Made by a program: the position numbers and the translations under genes. The notes beneath the pieces were generated by a model that made no database searches, was not told the DNA's origin, and was given only the letters and a program-made list of their open reading frames with translations. A stretch of 64,000 bases of DNA from Piper betle (lineage: Eukaryota > Streptophyta > Magnoliopsida > Piperales > Piperaceae), in assembly GCA_033002965.1 (NCBI GenBank), contig JAURVB010012328.1, positions 209,833 to 273,832 of the forward strand, written 5' to 3'. Shown piece by piece: positions 22,944 to 35,239 of this stretch. Every line of letters begins with the position of its first letter. Within the stretch, counting starts at the first letter, position 1.

Positions 22944-23640
22944 ATGGCAGGCACCCGAAGGAAGTCAGAGTCAAGCTGCGAAGTCGGACACAAACATGGA
23001 GAGTGTGTTAGGCCATATTTTGACGGCCATACAGGGACTAGCGCAGGCTTCAGAAAATACCAGTTCTGTGGTTCAGAACATGGTGCAGAGGTTACCGGGA
23101 TTGGTAATGGGGAATGGAGCTCCAAATTCGGCTGCGGGTCCTAGTAACGTCCCAAATGGGAATCAGGGGAGCCCCCAAGAGTGGGTAGGAATGGCTGACC
23201 CGGGCGAGCGAGGAGAACTTCCAAACCCGGTGCCACCGGTAGTCCGACAAGTGGTACTGCCAGTTGGGGATGACAGTGATCGATACACTGTAGAAAAATT
23301 CCGGAAGAACGGAGCTGAGGTGTTCATTGGTGGGACGGACGGATCCAATGAAAGCGGAGAGCTGGTTGGACATTACTGAGAAAGTATTTAGAGCTCTCTG
23401 TGCCTCATCGCCATCAAGTGAGGTTGGCGACATGCATGCTTCAAGGGGAAGTATCTTACGGGTGGAAATCCATGGAGAAAACCACTTTCGATCGACGTGA
23501 GATTTCCTCTATCGCGTGGACTGAATTTGTGGCAGCTTTCAATGGACAATATTTTCTAGAGCCCGTTGTCCAGAGGAAAGCACTGGCGTTTGCCAATTTG
23601 GTTTAAAGGGAGGATTCAGTCCGAGAATATGTGTACTCCC
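22944..23640 (+). pseudogene. Gag fragment of the family A element
   Basis: A start-like ATG (22944) opens a frame that shifts near 22975-22990 into AAKSDTNMESVLGHILTAIQ. It shifts again near 23340, where the capsid-like region begins (WLDITEKVFRALC, then RLATCMLQGEVSYGWKSME). A stop follows LANLV-like residues at about 23604. The usual C-terminal part, zinc knuckle and protease are absent: within about 40 bases the sequence passes to the region just before reverse transcriptase. Identified by its retrotransposon gag core and position. Non-functional. Confidence 0.8.
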
Positions 23641-23656
23641 AGACAAACTTCCAAGG

Positions 23657-26487
23657 TTGCCTCCTAAGTGGGCATCGGAGTTTGTCACTGACCTAGCACC
23701 GGGAGTATCACCAATTTCTAAAGCACCATACCGCATGGCTCCAGTAGAACTCAAGGAGTTAAAAAGTCAATTAGAAGAGCTGCTGCAGGCAGGCTTCATA
23801 CGACCAAGTACTTCACCCTGGGAAGCCCCTGTTCTTTTTGTAAAGAAGAAGGATGGCTCACTTCGATTGTGTGTTGACTATCGCCAGCTCAATCAAGTGA
23901 CAGTCAAGAATCGGTACCCCTTACCGAGGATTGATGATTTATTTGATCAGTTGAAAACAGCCAGAATATTCTCAAAAATAGACTTGCGGTCCGGATATCA
24001 TCAATTGCGGGTGAAGGAATCTGACATACAGAAAACGGCTTTCTGAACTCGCTATGGACATTATGAGTTTCTGGTTATGCCTTTTGGTCTGACAAATGCA
24101 CCAGCGGCTTTTATGTCACTTATGAACACGGTGTTCCACGAATACTTGGATAAGTTTATTATTGTGTTTGTGGACGACATTCTGGTCTATTCAAATAATG
24201 AGGAGGACCATGGGAAACACTTGTCCATTGCTCTTCAAGTTTTGAGAGATAATCAACTGTTCGCCAAATTATCAAAGTGTGACTTCTGGCTGAAGGAGGT
24301 GAACTTCCTCGGACATGTTGTCTCAAAGGCGGGAGTCGCTGTGGATCCATCAAAAGTGAGAGCAGTTACTGATTGGCCACAACCCAAGTCAGTCACAGAT
24401 ATCCGAAGTTTCTTTGGACTAGTAGGTTACTATCGGAAGTTCATTAAAGATTTCTCCTTGGTGGCATCGCCAATGACTAAGCTTACACGCAAGGGGGTTA
24501 AGTTCGAATGGAGTAACAAGTGTGAGGAGAGTTTCCAATCTTTGAAGAAGAGTTTAACTACTGCACCAGTTTTGACTATACCAAATGGCAATGAAGGATT
24601 CGTGGTCTTCAGTGATGCATCTCTAGTGGGGTTAGGATGTGTCCTTATGCAAGATGGTAAAGTGGTGGCTTATGCCTCTCGCCAATTGAAGATTCACGAG
24701 CAAAATTATGCAACCCATGACTTGGACACTGGCAGCAGTGGTTTTTGCCCTAAAGATTTGGAGGCATTACTTGTACGGAGCCCAGTTCGAAGTTTTCACC
24801 GACCATCAAAGTTTGAAGTATATCTTCACCCAGAATGACCTTAACCTTCGACAGAGACGGTGGATGGAATACTTGAAGGACTATGATTTCCAAATTTTAT
24901 ACCATCCGGGAAAAGCAAACGTTGTAGCCGACGCGTTGAGTCGGAAGGGCAAGGTGGACAAGGGTCAACAACTAGCTAGACTTTGGGCTATGTCAGCTGA
25001 GGTGGTAGCTATTAACCCGGTGGAACGTATGACAGGACTACTGGCAAACCTGGTTATCTCCAATGAATTGGTGGACCGAGTTAAGCTAACACAAATGGAA
25101 GATGAGAAGCTCAATGAAATGTTGGACAAAACTCCCAACATTGTAGTAGATTCCAACAGTGTAATCAGATTTAGAGTGAGATTGTGTGTACCCAACAATG
25201 ATGCATTAAAACGAGATATTCTAAAAGAAGCTCATCGTTCAAGGTTCTCAATACACCCTGGTGTTACAAAGATGTACCAGGACTTGAAACGAACCTACTG
25301 GTGGGTTGGAATGAAGAGGGATGTGGTGGATTTTGTTTCCAAGTGTCAGACGTGCCAATTGATCAAAGCCCAACATCAACTACCCGGTGGATTATTACAA
25401 CCTTTGGAGATACCTACCTGGAAATGGGAGCGTGTCACATGTGATTTTATTACTAAACTCCCAAGGACTTTGAAGAGACATGACTCTATATGGGTAGTTG
25501 TGGACCGTTTGACTAAGGCAGCTCATTTTATCCCCACAAAATTAACAAGGACGGCATAATACTTAGCAGAACTGTACATAAATAACATTTGTCAGGCTGC
25601 ATGGAATTCCAAAGGAGATAGTCTCTGACAGAGATCCCCTATTCACGTCACATTTTTGGGAAGTTTTCCAAAAAGCTATGGGGACCCAAATCAAGTTAAG
25701 TACAGCATATCACCCCCAAACTGATGGTCAGAGTGAGAGGACCAATCAAACCTTGGAGGATTTGTTGAGAGCTTGCATCCTCGACTGGGGAGGAGATTGG
25801 GAGAAACACTTAGCCTTGGCTGAATTCACCTATAATAACTCTTACCAAGCCAGTATAGGAATGGCACCGTTTGAAGCCTTATACGGTAGGCCTTGTCGAT
25901 CTCCATCATGCTGGTTGGAGTCTACAGAGATGGTTATAGTCGGGCCAGAGATGGTGAGAGAAGCAGCTGAAAAGGTGCAACTCATCCAGCAAAGGCTTAA
26001 GGCAGCTCAGGATCGGCAGAAAAGTTATGCTGATACTCGAAGGAAGGACTTAGAATTCCAAGTTGGGGAGTTCGTCTACCTTAAGACCTCACCTAAAAAG
26101 GGAGTGATCAGATTTAGAACATCAGGGAAGTTGAAGCCAAGATTCATAGGACCATTTCCAATTTTGGATCGAATCGGAAGTTGTGCATATAGATTAGCAT
26201 TACCACCAAGCCTTGATGGTGTACACAATGTCTTTCATGTGTCAATGCTAAAGAAATATGTACGAGATGAGAATCACATTATCACAAATTTTGCAGATTT
26301 AGAGCTACAGTCGGATTTAACCTACGAGGAAAAACCGATTCGAATCTTGGCAAGGGAAACAAAGACACTCCGTAGCAAGGAGATCCCTTTGGTAAAGGTA
26401 TTATGGAGAAATCAGGGATCAGAAGAAGCGACATGGGAGACTGAACAGGAAATGGCCATAAAATATCCTAGCTTGTTTGTAGCATAA
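23657..26487 (+). pseudogene. Pol fragment: reverse transcriptase, RNase H, integrase, chromodomain-like end (family A)
   Basis: Reverse transcriptase: [41 protein letters not shown] and the FVDD catalytic box near 24165-24176. RNase [16 protein letters not shown], then [12 protein letters not shown]. Integrase: zinc-finger region ([27 protein letters not shown]), core residues in [20 protein letters not shown] and [10 protein letters not shown], and the [12 protein letters not shown] block. The tail [20 protein letters not shown] and [15 protein letters not shown] matches a Tekay/Del chromodomain. Breaks: TGA at 24044-24046, extra base near 24727, TAA at 25557-25559, extra base near 25589. 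Protease is missing upstream. Cannot make a full polyprotein. Confidence 0.9.
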
Positions 26488-26539
26488 AATCTATGTAAAT
26501 CAAATTTATGCTATGATATTTCGGGGACGAAATAGTTCT

Positions 26540-26552
26540 AAGTTGGGGAGAT
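26540..26552 (+). promoter_or_regulatory. Polypurine tract of family A element
   Basis: AAGTTGGGGAGAT lies directly before the 3' LTR start TGTAAAGACC, with the usual upstream TTTCGGGGACGAAAT motif (about 26519-26533). Confidence 0.85.
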
Positions 26553-27019
26553 TGTAAAGACCCGGAAAATAATAAATAATATATATATATATATATGTAT
26601 ATATTCGACGCGGTGGGATCGAACGTTGGTATCCATGAATTTATTTAAATTATTTACCTGCTACCCGGTTAATTATCAATTACCCGGTCAAGTGGAAAGT
26701 ATTAGTTAACCGGTTAAGTATTTTTACCCGGTTAAGTAAACCATACCATTTAACCGTTTAAACTAGTAAAGTGAACCGTATCACTTACCCATTTACCCGG
26801 CAACGAAGTGTGTTTTCATAAACCCTAGGCCTTCTTTCATTTTATAAGGAGAAGGAGGGGGGGCGTCATGCACATAAGCTCCTTGGACAAACGCCGGCTT
26901 CCCCATTGTTTTGGTAAGTTTCTTCCTCTCTTCTTCTTAGTTTGCATGCATACATATGATCAAAGATTATAATACAAGATAATCATGGAAACTAAGACCT
27001 GAAATCAACAAGAAAAAGG
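26553..27019 (+). mobile_element. Truncated 3' LTR of family A element (467 bp)
   Basis: Matches the first part of the 5' LTR almost perfectly, with its TA microsatellite shortened. The match ends at AAGAAAAAGG (27019) and continues into family C internal sequence, not into the rest of the LTR. Confidence 0.9.
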
Positions 27020-27372
27020 CATGTGTGTGTAGCTGTCTATATGATTTGATCATTGTCCTCTCTTCTTCGACAAGTATATCCTACAGTAGTATGGTTGATA
27101 GTAGTATGACTTCATGGTGATGTGTTAAGTGGCACCACATCTCATTGGTAGTATAGTTCACTATCAGTATGATTGGTACCATTGGAATTGAAAGTCGAGA
27201 AGCTTGAAAATAATGTCATCCATGGCAATGCATTAAAAATAGAACATTATGGTAACTCCTTGCATGGCATGTGTGTGTAGCTGTCTATATGATTTGATCA
27301 TTGTCTATGTCCGTAGTGTGCATAACCCCTTGGTTAAATTCCGAGGACGGAATTTTCTTAAGTGGGGGAGGT
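27020..27372 (+). mobile_element. 3' end of the interior of a family C element, with polypurine tract
   Basis: No coding. Ends with TTCCGAGGACGGAATTTTCT and TAAGTGGGGGAGGT (27358-27372), a gypsy polypurine-tract region placed exactly before a TG LTR start. It holds a 40-bp direct repeat (27018-27057 and 27266-27305), so a duplication or a repeat-mediated break occurred here. Confidence 0.7.
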
Positions 27373-30218
27373 TGTACAACCCGGGTTTTTTCGCCCGATG
27401 GTTATAATTTTGGTTTGCTCATGACCTAGATCGAGTTACTTAATCATCTATTTTGCCGTGTATTTATTTATGGTATCTAGGTATGTATGAGTTGCCTGGA
27501 CTTAAGCTCCTTCCACGTTCGGTACGCCTGTTTGGATGTGGAACACCCATTTTTTTTGTCGTTCATGTTTGGTCCAATTTAATCGTATATAGTTAGTTGT
27601 TAGGATTGTGTCTCTCTCATGTCTTTTATGTGTTTGATAACTTTTCAGACAGTCCTAGCCCCTTTTAGTGCAATTCCCGAGGTGGACCCAATCGCTCTAA
27701 GGTTAAACCCTAAGTTTTCGGGTTTGGAGATAACCCAAGCCATACCTCTTTCAGCTAACCCAACCCATACTTCTTGGCTAACCAAACCTACAAATCTATA
27801 GATATGACACCCATACCCCTATGGGTATGGCACCCATACCCCTATGGGTATGGCACCCATACCCCTATGGGTATGGCACCCATACCCCTATGGGTATGGC
27901 ACCCATACCCCTATGGGTATGGCACCCATACCCCTATGGGTATGGCACCCATACCCCTATGGTATGGCACCCATACCTCTATAGGTATGACACCTATACC
28001 TCTATAAGTATGACACCCATAACTCTATGACATCACAAAGCCAACCCATTCCTCTTTGGGTATGGTACCCATACCTATGACATCACCAAACCAATTCTAC
28101 AAAATCCAACCATTCCCTCACCTTTCCACTCCTTCTCCCAGCCTTCTTGTCCAGTCTTTTGAGCTCTCTCTATCTTTCTTTGGCCTTCCAAGATGTTCTT
28201 CTTTCAAAGGTTAAAGGACTTGGAGTGGGAAAACTCCAAGTGACCTCCCCTTGAACCATTAAAGGTATGTTCTTTCCCGGTTTTTATTGATGATTCTTAT
28301 TTTGGTTGCTATTTCTTGTATATATGTTTTTGTTTTCATTTTAATTGTATTGTTTCCATGTAGATATTCCACTTAAAGAATTTTGAGAGATAGTTTCATG
28401 TCATTATCATGGGTAGATAAATAGTTATGATTTTTGTATATTTATGTGTCCAGATCTGCACAAGTTGAGTATAAAATTCATAAATCATGTTTTAGATGTC
28501 AGATTTGTATGATCTTAGTCTTTTTATTTTCACTCGACATAGATATACAAGTTATATGCTGAGCATGTTGACTGATTTGGCATGGAGGATCATTATAAGG
28601 TCCAAAATTGGATTAAAGGTGGCAGCTTTCAAGTTTCCACTGACATGATCACCCATTTCCCTAATTTTAATACCTTGTTATAATTTTAATTTCATAATAT
28701 ATCTTATGATAATATGTTAATAATGTTGTGATCTTAATATCATAAATTTACCATACTAAAATTACCTCTACTAAGGCCTGAACAAAATTAATGAAACATT
28801 GTGTGCATCTGCAGTGTTCTATGTTAACTGCCTATGTTGTGTGTTTAGTTAAATGTTTAGCTAAAATTTAGGTCACATAAAAATCTATAAAAATTACCTA
28901 ATAAACCGTTAATTGTTTTATCTAACCTTGAAGATTTTAGGGCTAAAATAAATTCGTTCCAATGGTTAATTTTTTGTAATTTTCGAGTACACATGAACTA
29001 ATTTCGAAATCCTGTTTCTATTATTTGAATTGAAAAATCTGTGGAAAATATATTCATCTATGGGAAAATTATATAATAAATTGCAAAGTTTACTAAGAAT
29101 CCTAATATTGTCTATGCCAATTTTTGGAACATTTGGGTATGTATTTAATTGAGTAGAATTTTATAATTCTATCCTAATTAGGTAAATTACAAATATCACT
29201 ATATTAGAAATCAAGATTAGAAAGATTACCTCGGCCCAATTACAAGGAAATTGGATTTAAAATATTAATGGGCTAATCTTTCAAGTGTTATATAACTATT
29301 CCAATTGACTCGGGCCCATGGGCCAAAATTTTGAAGTTTGATGTACATTGACGGAGTACTACTGTTCATAGCACATTAATCCGACATTAATTAACCTCAG
29401 TGAACATGATAATTCTTAAATTATCAGTTGTTAATATTTATAACCGACTCTTAGGGTGTCTTGAACTAGGGGTTCAAATTTCAGATTAATCGGATACTAT
29501 TTAGTCTGTCTGAAAAGTTGTCTGATTAAGTCTGATTATAAAACCCTAGGTATGAAATCATGCAATAAGTAGAATTATAACCCCAAACCTTAAATTAAAC
29601 TATATAATGAGGTTTAACTCATCACTAATCAAAATAAGTAAGTTAATTAACTTGTACATATTGTACATGGGAGGACACTTTGCCTCATCTTGTGTGCCAG
29701 TGTAATTCGATTATGATCCGAATTCCATCTCCTGTTAGGTACAAGGGTTGAGCTCATCGATTTAGGATGCAGGGCTCCACCCACCCAGGTCTGCAGAACT
29801 CTCTTGTTTCACCATTATGTTTGGCTCTTGAGTGTCATCTTTAATCGTGTTTTAAATGATAGGATGGTGTCGATGACACTTTTATTGGATTCCTCCGATA
29901 TCGGGCTATTTAGTCGCATTTTATCATATGTTTAATAAAACTACAAGGATGAGATCCCTTGTTGGTTTTCGAACTGAAGGTCCAGACATGTATGACACAA
30001 GGCTCTTCCCTAAGCCTATTATATAAGTAGGTACATTTTTACGAATTTCATGAATAAGAGAATGAGTGGTAAGGAGAAATGCAAATTTCACTAGTAATGC
30101 TTCAACCCTTAAGTGGTGCAATATATGTAGGGTACTGTGATTGCAACGTGTTTCTGGAAATTGAGGCACATTGGTTCCGAGCCACATGGGTACTATGACA
30201 GGTGATATTTGGTAGATG
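27373..30218 (+). mobile_element. Family C 3' LTR, truncated at right
   Basis: Starts TGTACAACCCGGG and aligns with the complete C LTR at 49598-53510. Shared blocks include TTCGGTACGCCTGTTTGGAT, TGGTCCAATTTAATCGT, GTGCAATTCCCGAGGTGGAC and CTCCCCTTG near a leader end. It includes an expanded 23-bp minisatellite and a TATATAA box (30020-30026). It stops where an inverted family A LTR begins (30219). Confidence 0.8.
27808..28035. repeat. Palindromic 23-bp minisatellite, about 10 copies
   Basis: Six perfect units of CACCCATACCCCTATGGG followed by TATGG run from 27808 to 27945. A 22-bp unit and two or three decayed units follow. Each unit contains CCATACCC...GGGTATGG, so each can fold into a hairpin. 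The long frames here (repeating THTPMGMAPIPLW-like residues) are the repeat translated and not a gene. Confidence 0.95.
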
Positions 30219-30654
30219 TGTAATGACCCACCTGAACTGGACCGGGTGTTACCTAAAATATAATTGATGTAACAATAACATTCTAGAACATGATTCATAA
30301 TACAACAAATAAGTCTAGTAGTTTATAACTCATAAAAAGAAATCATGTTCTGATAGCATATGACAATATAAAAAATAACCATCCCACAGTCTCAGACTGT
30401 TTCCTATAGCCACATTTATAACACAAGAAAAATAAAAGTAAGTCCAGTTTATTATCGATTCACCATACCTAGGTTGGTAAAAGAAGCACCAACCACACTT
30501 CTATTCTTCAGTCCAAAGCTGCTCACTTGCGGAGGCAATTCCGTGTTAGTTGTAAAACCACTAAGACGCATAATTAAATGAAACAAGTCAATATAATCCC
30601 TATTATCATTTCACTTATTATTATTATTATTACACAAGTAAAGAGTAATTATCC

Positions 30655-31180
30655 CTCAGGTCATTCTGGGATTAGTAATTTGTCTCCCATCTCATTCTAA
30701 GAGTAGGTAGTCCCCCAATTCATTTTGAGGTTAAAAATCGTCTCCCAGCTCATTCTGAGATTAGGTGGTCCTCCAAATCATTTTATGGTTAGTCATGGTC
30801 TCCCAGTTCATTCTGAGATTAAAAATTGTCTCTCATCTCATTCTGAGATTAGAAAACGTCTCTCATCTCATTCTGAAATTAGGTGGTCTCCCAATTCATT
30901 TTGAGATTAGTCATGGTCTCCCAGTTCATTCTGAGATTAGAATATTGTCTCCCAGCTCATTTTGAGATTAAGTGGTCCCCCAATTTATTTTGAGGTTAGT
31001 CATGGTCTCCAAGTTTAATCTTAGATTAAAAATTGTCTCCTAGCTCATTCTGAGATTAGAAAATGTCTTCGAGCTCATTCTAAGATTAGGTGGTCTCCCA
31101 ATTCATTTTGAGATTAGTCATGGTCCCCCAATTCATTTTGAGGTTAAAAATCATCTCCCAGCTCATTCTGAGATTAGTGC
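30655..31180. repeat. Minisatellite, reverse complement of the 17040-17830 type
   Basis: Units such as GTCTCCCAGCTCATTCTGAGATTA repeat about 17 times, with sub-types alternating as in the plus-strand copy at 17040. It lies within the inverted family A LTR. Confidence 0.85.
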
Positions 31181-31341
31181 CGACAAAGGCTGCTAATTTG
31201 GGAAAATACAACATTTCATATTGTTATACTAGTTTGTGAAAATATAACATTTCAAATAATTATACGGACAATACAACATTTTAATTAAATATACAGACAA
31301 TATAACATTTCAAATAATTATATGAACACACATATTAATTT

Positions 31342-31660
31342 AAAGGTGCGGCCTCGTGTCAGACTGAGTTAATTCCTTGACCCCGATTGCGTTACAGCGC
31401 ATGGTGGTCGAATCTGGGCTGAGGCTGACTAGGGCTAGCAACAAGGGAAAGTACAACATTTCAAATGATTATACGGACAATACAACATTTCAATTAATTA
31501 TAAGCACATACATAGTAACACACATGGTAATTTTAAAGGTGCGGCCCCGTGTCGGACTGAGTCAATTCCTTGACCCCGATTGCGTTACAACGCATGGTGG
31601 TCGAATCTGGGCTAAGGCCGACCAGGGCTGCCAACAAGGGAAAGTACAATATTTCAAATG
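31342..31660. repeat. Direct duplication of about 200 bp inside the family A solo LTR
   Basis: AAAGGTGCGGCC(T/C)CGTGTC...GACTGAGT and CTTGACCCCGATTGCGTTAC occur twice (from about 31342 and 31544), each followed by GCATGGTGGTCGAATCTGGG. The 5' LTR at 21750-21850 has only one copy. Confidence 0.8.
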
Positions 31661-31783
31661 ATTATACGGACCTAGATATTTTAAACTCGCAGCTGCGACC
31701 AACGATCCTAATCTGAACAAGAATATAAAATTATACATAAGTATAATTTTATTTGATTAGAAATTCATGCAACTAAATATCTA

Positions 31784-31817
<34 letters not shown>

Positions 31818-32896
31818 ATAATTATTAAAATTTTGACAACATATCATGTCACAATTCAAAAAAATATTAAATATTAAATTCTCAACAAATCTAGTGAGAT
31901 AATTAATTATTCATGTGATATAATCATTTAAGTCTTACTTTACATTTTAAATTAATTATCTAAATCATAATTAATACTTAATAGTTGAAAAAATAATTAT
32001 TACTAACAAACAAGTATTTAATTTTCCTTTGCGATGATGGTTACTTAACCCCAATCTTGATGATTTAGTTTACGGTTACAATTTTTCTAATCGCTACTAT
32101 TATTTATAGCAATTTCATTAATTAAGTTGATCGATTAAATTATTGAAAATGATTTGTATTATTCAAAAATTTTATTAATACAATTATTTTAAATTATTCG
32201 ACTCAATAAAGTTTCAAACTTTATTTATTTTCATTTTGTTATTTAGGCTCGACGCGAGTGATTGCTACCTGACTATTGCCGGATTTCTTCCTCCACTGCT
32301 GTCGCCCTTGTTTTTGCCGCCGTCTTCTGTTTATGGTCATTTACCACCCCAGGCCGACATCCACACACGTGAGATCGACCCTACATTAATCAACAAAGAG
32401 AGTAGGATCATCTTTTGATGTCGGAACGACCCTCGCCACCGATTCCTGGCGACCTTGCCTGTGCTTCCCCATCTCGCCGAAAAAGGGGACTCGTCGGCCG
32501 AATTAAAGTTTAATTTTTGTTTAGTTTCTTTCTTGTTGATTTTAAACTTTAATCCTCACGATTATAAAGCTTATTATCAAATTAAAATATGCATGCAAGA
32601 AAATTAAGAAGAGGGAGTTAGGAAGAATACCTAAGCAAGGAAGAAGACATGCTGACAAGGAAGAGGAGAAGAGAATGCGAATGAAGGCTAGGGTGGAGGA
32701 CGTCCTTTATAAAATGAAATGACGACTAGGGTTTGTGGAATCACACCAACACCCGTATTTTATTTCTTTAACCGGGTAAAGAATAAAATATTTAATCGGC
32801 TAGAGAATATAATATAATTGATATTAATTCTCTAACGTTCGATCCTTCCTTGCCTGAGTCGAATATATTAAAATTTTGTTTTCCACGGTCTTTACA

Positions 32897-35239
32897 TTGG
32901 GTTTGGGACCGACACCGACCTCCGCCATGGCCATGATCTCAGCCCGCGACTCACACTTGCACAACAGAGTGTTTGGTCATTTCTGGTTGTTTTCTGGTAA
33001 GCGATTGGCCGGACACCACCGATCGTCAGACCATATGTTCATCTCATTGACGCAGACATTTTGTGACCACCCACTACCTCCGTCGTTGCCACGATACTCA
33101 CCGGCACTGTCGCCACACCCTTGCGGCAATACCGCTACTTCCTGGCCGTTTTCTGACCAACCAACCGCCGGACCTTGCTGATTGCCACCACCATGATGTT
33201 TTCCATCCTCCCCTCCGTCGATCCCAACCAGCGACAGCCTCCACCACGCTGTCGTTGCCGTTTGCACGATGGGCACCGACTCACCCATTTGCCCACGTTG
33301 TGTCCAGCTGCAGGTGTTCGCGTCTGATTGCCCGCAATTATGTCTGCTTGATCATGCTTGAGTCGCACAGTCAAAGCCTGTGTCCATGTCCATCAGCCTG
33401 ACCAGCCCAGCCAACCCAACCCAATAGTTTATTTAACCTAGACCAAGTTGACTCGGCCCAACTCGGTTCGGTTCAGCTCAGTTGACCCCAATCAATTCAT
33501 TTTCATACTGTTTTCGTCATTTCTTACACAGTTTTCGGCAATTTAAGAACCTCTATGTTAGTTTTAATACATATTCACATGATTTAATATTATTGGATAT
33601 TATAATTATTTTTATTTATTTATTATTTATTTATTTATTTATTTTTCTTTCATTCATTATTATTTATTTATTTTTATTTATATGTTTATCATATATGATG
33701 AATGTTTTCATGATTATTTCTTATTATTAATATTATATTAACTTATGAATATTAGTCTTCTTATGTTTACTAAATTGTATATATTTATTTATTTATTTGT
33801 TCGTTATGTGTATATTATTATTTATTTGTATTTAATTATGTATTATTGTATTAAATGACTATGATATTATTAATATTCATGATTAATAAGTATTAATTAA
33901 TTATTTATTTATTTATTATATTATATATATATTATATATATATATGTTTTTATTGATATGTTTACTAACACGAGTATATGTTGATATCTACTCGTGTTTA
34001 CCCGTATATTTATATCGTATGATTATATTATTATTTTATGATTAAAGTATTGTTCTTATTTATGTATTTATTATTTATCTAATTATCTATGAGCGCATTT
34101 TCTTGTGTTATTTATTTATTATTATTATGTCTCGATTTTTGTGCCACATGATTAGTTATAGGTATGTTAGCATTGTTTTCTTTATTTGGATGTATTGATG
34201 ATATGAGCACACACCATGAGCATGCATTATATAGAGATGTTAATATTTTACTTAGTTGTTTGTTCCGATGTATGTTTCAGAGTCCAAGCCATAGATGTGC
34301 AAATACCCGTGGAGCTTAGACCATAGGTCTGTAGGACTCTCCCTCTCTGCTTGACTCCTTGCATATCGAGTTTAATCCTATTTTATATGTAGGACGGCAT
34401 CGGCGGTGTTTTATTGCATCCCACAAATATTGAGTCATTTAGCGGTATTTTCTATGCTTGTTTAATAAAACTATAAGGATGAGGTCCCTTGTTGGTTTTT
34501 GAACTAAAGCTCATGAAATGTATGATACAAACCTCTTCCCTAAGCCTATTATATAAGTACACGCATTTCTACGGATTTCACAAATAAGAGAATGAGTGGT
34601 ACATAGATATGTATGGACCACACTAGTACTCCTTCAAACCCTAAAGTAGTGTGGTGTATGAGGGTGCTACGTAATGCAGCACATTTCCAGAATTTGTGGC
34701 ACTAATTTAACTGTTCCTTTTTTCCATTCAAGTACCGTGGTGGGTGATATGGAAGATGAGGAAAGTAAGCGTTGTATGTATGAATATAATTATGAGCCAT
34801 GCATATAAGCTGACACTTGTTTAAGTATGTTTGCTTACCGCCCAATGTGAGGCAATCTTAAAGTTTCATAAGTTTTCATGGGTAATGGAATACCCATTTA
34901 CCAATTTGTATTAGTTATTTTAAGGACCAGTAACATTCGTTACTCACAGTTTTTATATAATATATGTTGGTCTTAAAATCTTGAGTCGACTCTTGTAGGA
35001 GGACAGATCAACGCTACATACACTTGAGCTCAATGTAGTTATTTACTTTCTTACTTTTATTTATGTACGATGTGTTTTGACGTGTGTTTAACGGTGTCTT
35101 CCATTCTCGTGATACCAAGAAGGTTGTTTCAATATATTTTATCGATCGAGTTGTACCGACCGATAACTTTAAACATAACTCGACTCGATCACAAAATTTC
35201 TGATTCGGTTATTAAGTGAATCGAAATTGGGGTGTTTCA
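32897..35239 (+). mobile_element. Family B LTR, right-hand part
   Basis: Matches the plus-strand B LTR at 37690-39938: the leader block, the junction text TTCGGCAATTTAAGAACCTC, the long AT-rich block (33590-34130), the promoter module (TATATAA 34550-34556), and the end GAAATTGGGGTGTTTCA. The left part is missing; it joins directly to the family A LTR. The open frames at 32876-33401 lie in the GC-rich leader and are not genes. Confidence 0.75.

Larger units (their letters stand above)
20131..27019 (+). mobile_element. Tekay/Del-type Ty3-gypsy chromovirus (family A), internally deleted, 3' LTR truncated
   Basis: Parts in order: 5' LTR 20131-22805, tRNA-Met primer site 22808, gag fragment, pol (reverse transcriptase, RNase H, integrase, chromodomain-like tail), polypurine tract, and the first 467 bp of the 3' LTR. 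The two LTRs differ by three substitutions plus length changes in a microsatellite and a G-run over their shared ~450 bp, so insertion is recent. Gag's zinc knuckle and the protease are missing, and several frameshifts and stops break the frame. It entered a family C LTR. The right part of the 3' LTR is lost at a junction with family C internal DNA. Confidence 0.9.
30219..32896 (-). mobile_element. Full-length solo LTR, family A (2,678 bp, minus orientation)
   Basis: Left end TGTAATGACCCACCTG and right end GGTCTTTACA are the complements of family A LTR ends. The length is within a few bases of the 5' LTR at 20131. No primer site or coding is attached. The flanks (AGATG on the left, TTGGG on the right) do not match and belong to different families (C left, B right), so it probably arose by recombination between distant copies. 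It contains its own minisatellite (30655-31180), a duplicated segment (31342-31660) and a TA/TG microsatellite (31781-31819). Confidence 0.8.

Noticed and set aside
27774..28030. Two open frames with a repeating Thr-His-Thr-Pro-Met-Gly pattern
   Set aside because: They are the 23-bp minisatellite translated; unit length is not a multiple of three, so every frame stays open by repetition.
30214..32901. Target duplication for the inverted family A LTR
   Set aside because: AGATG and TTGGG do not match, so a simple insertion is not supported.
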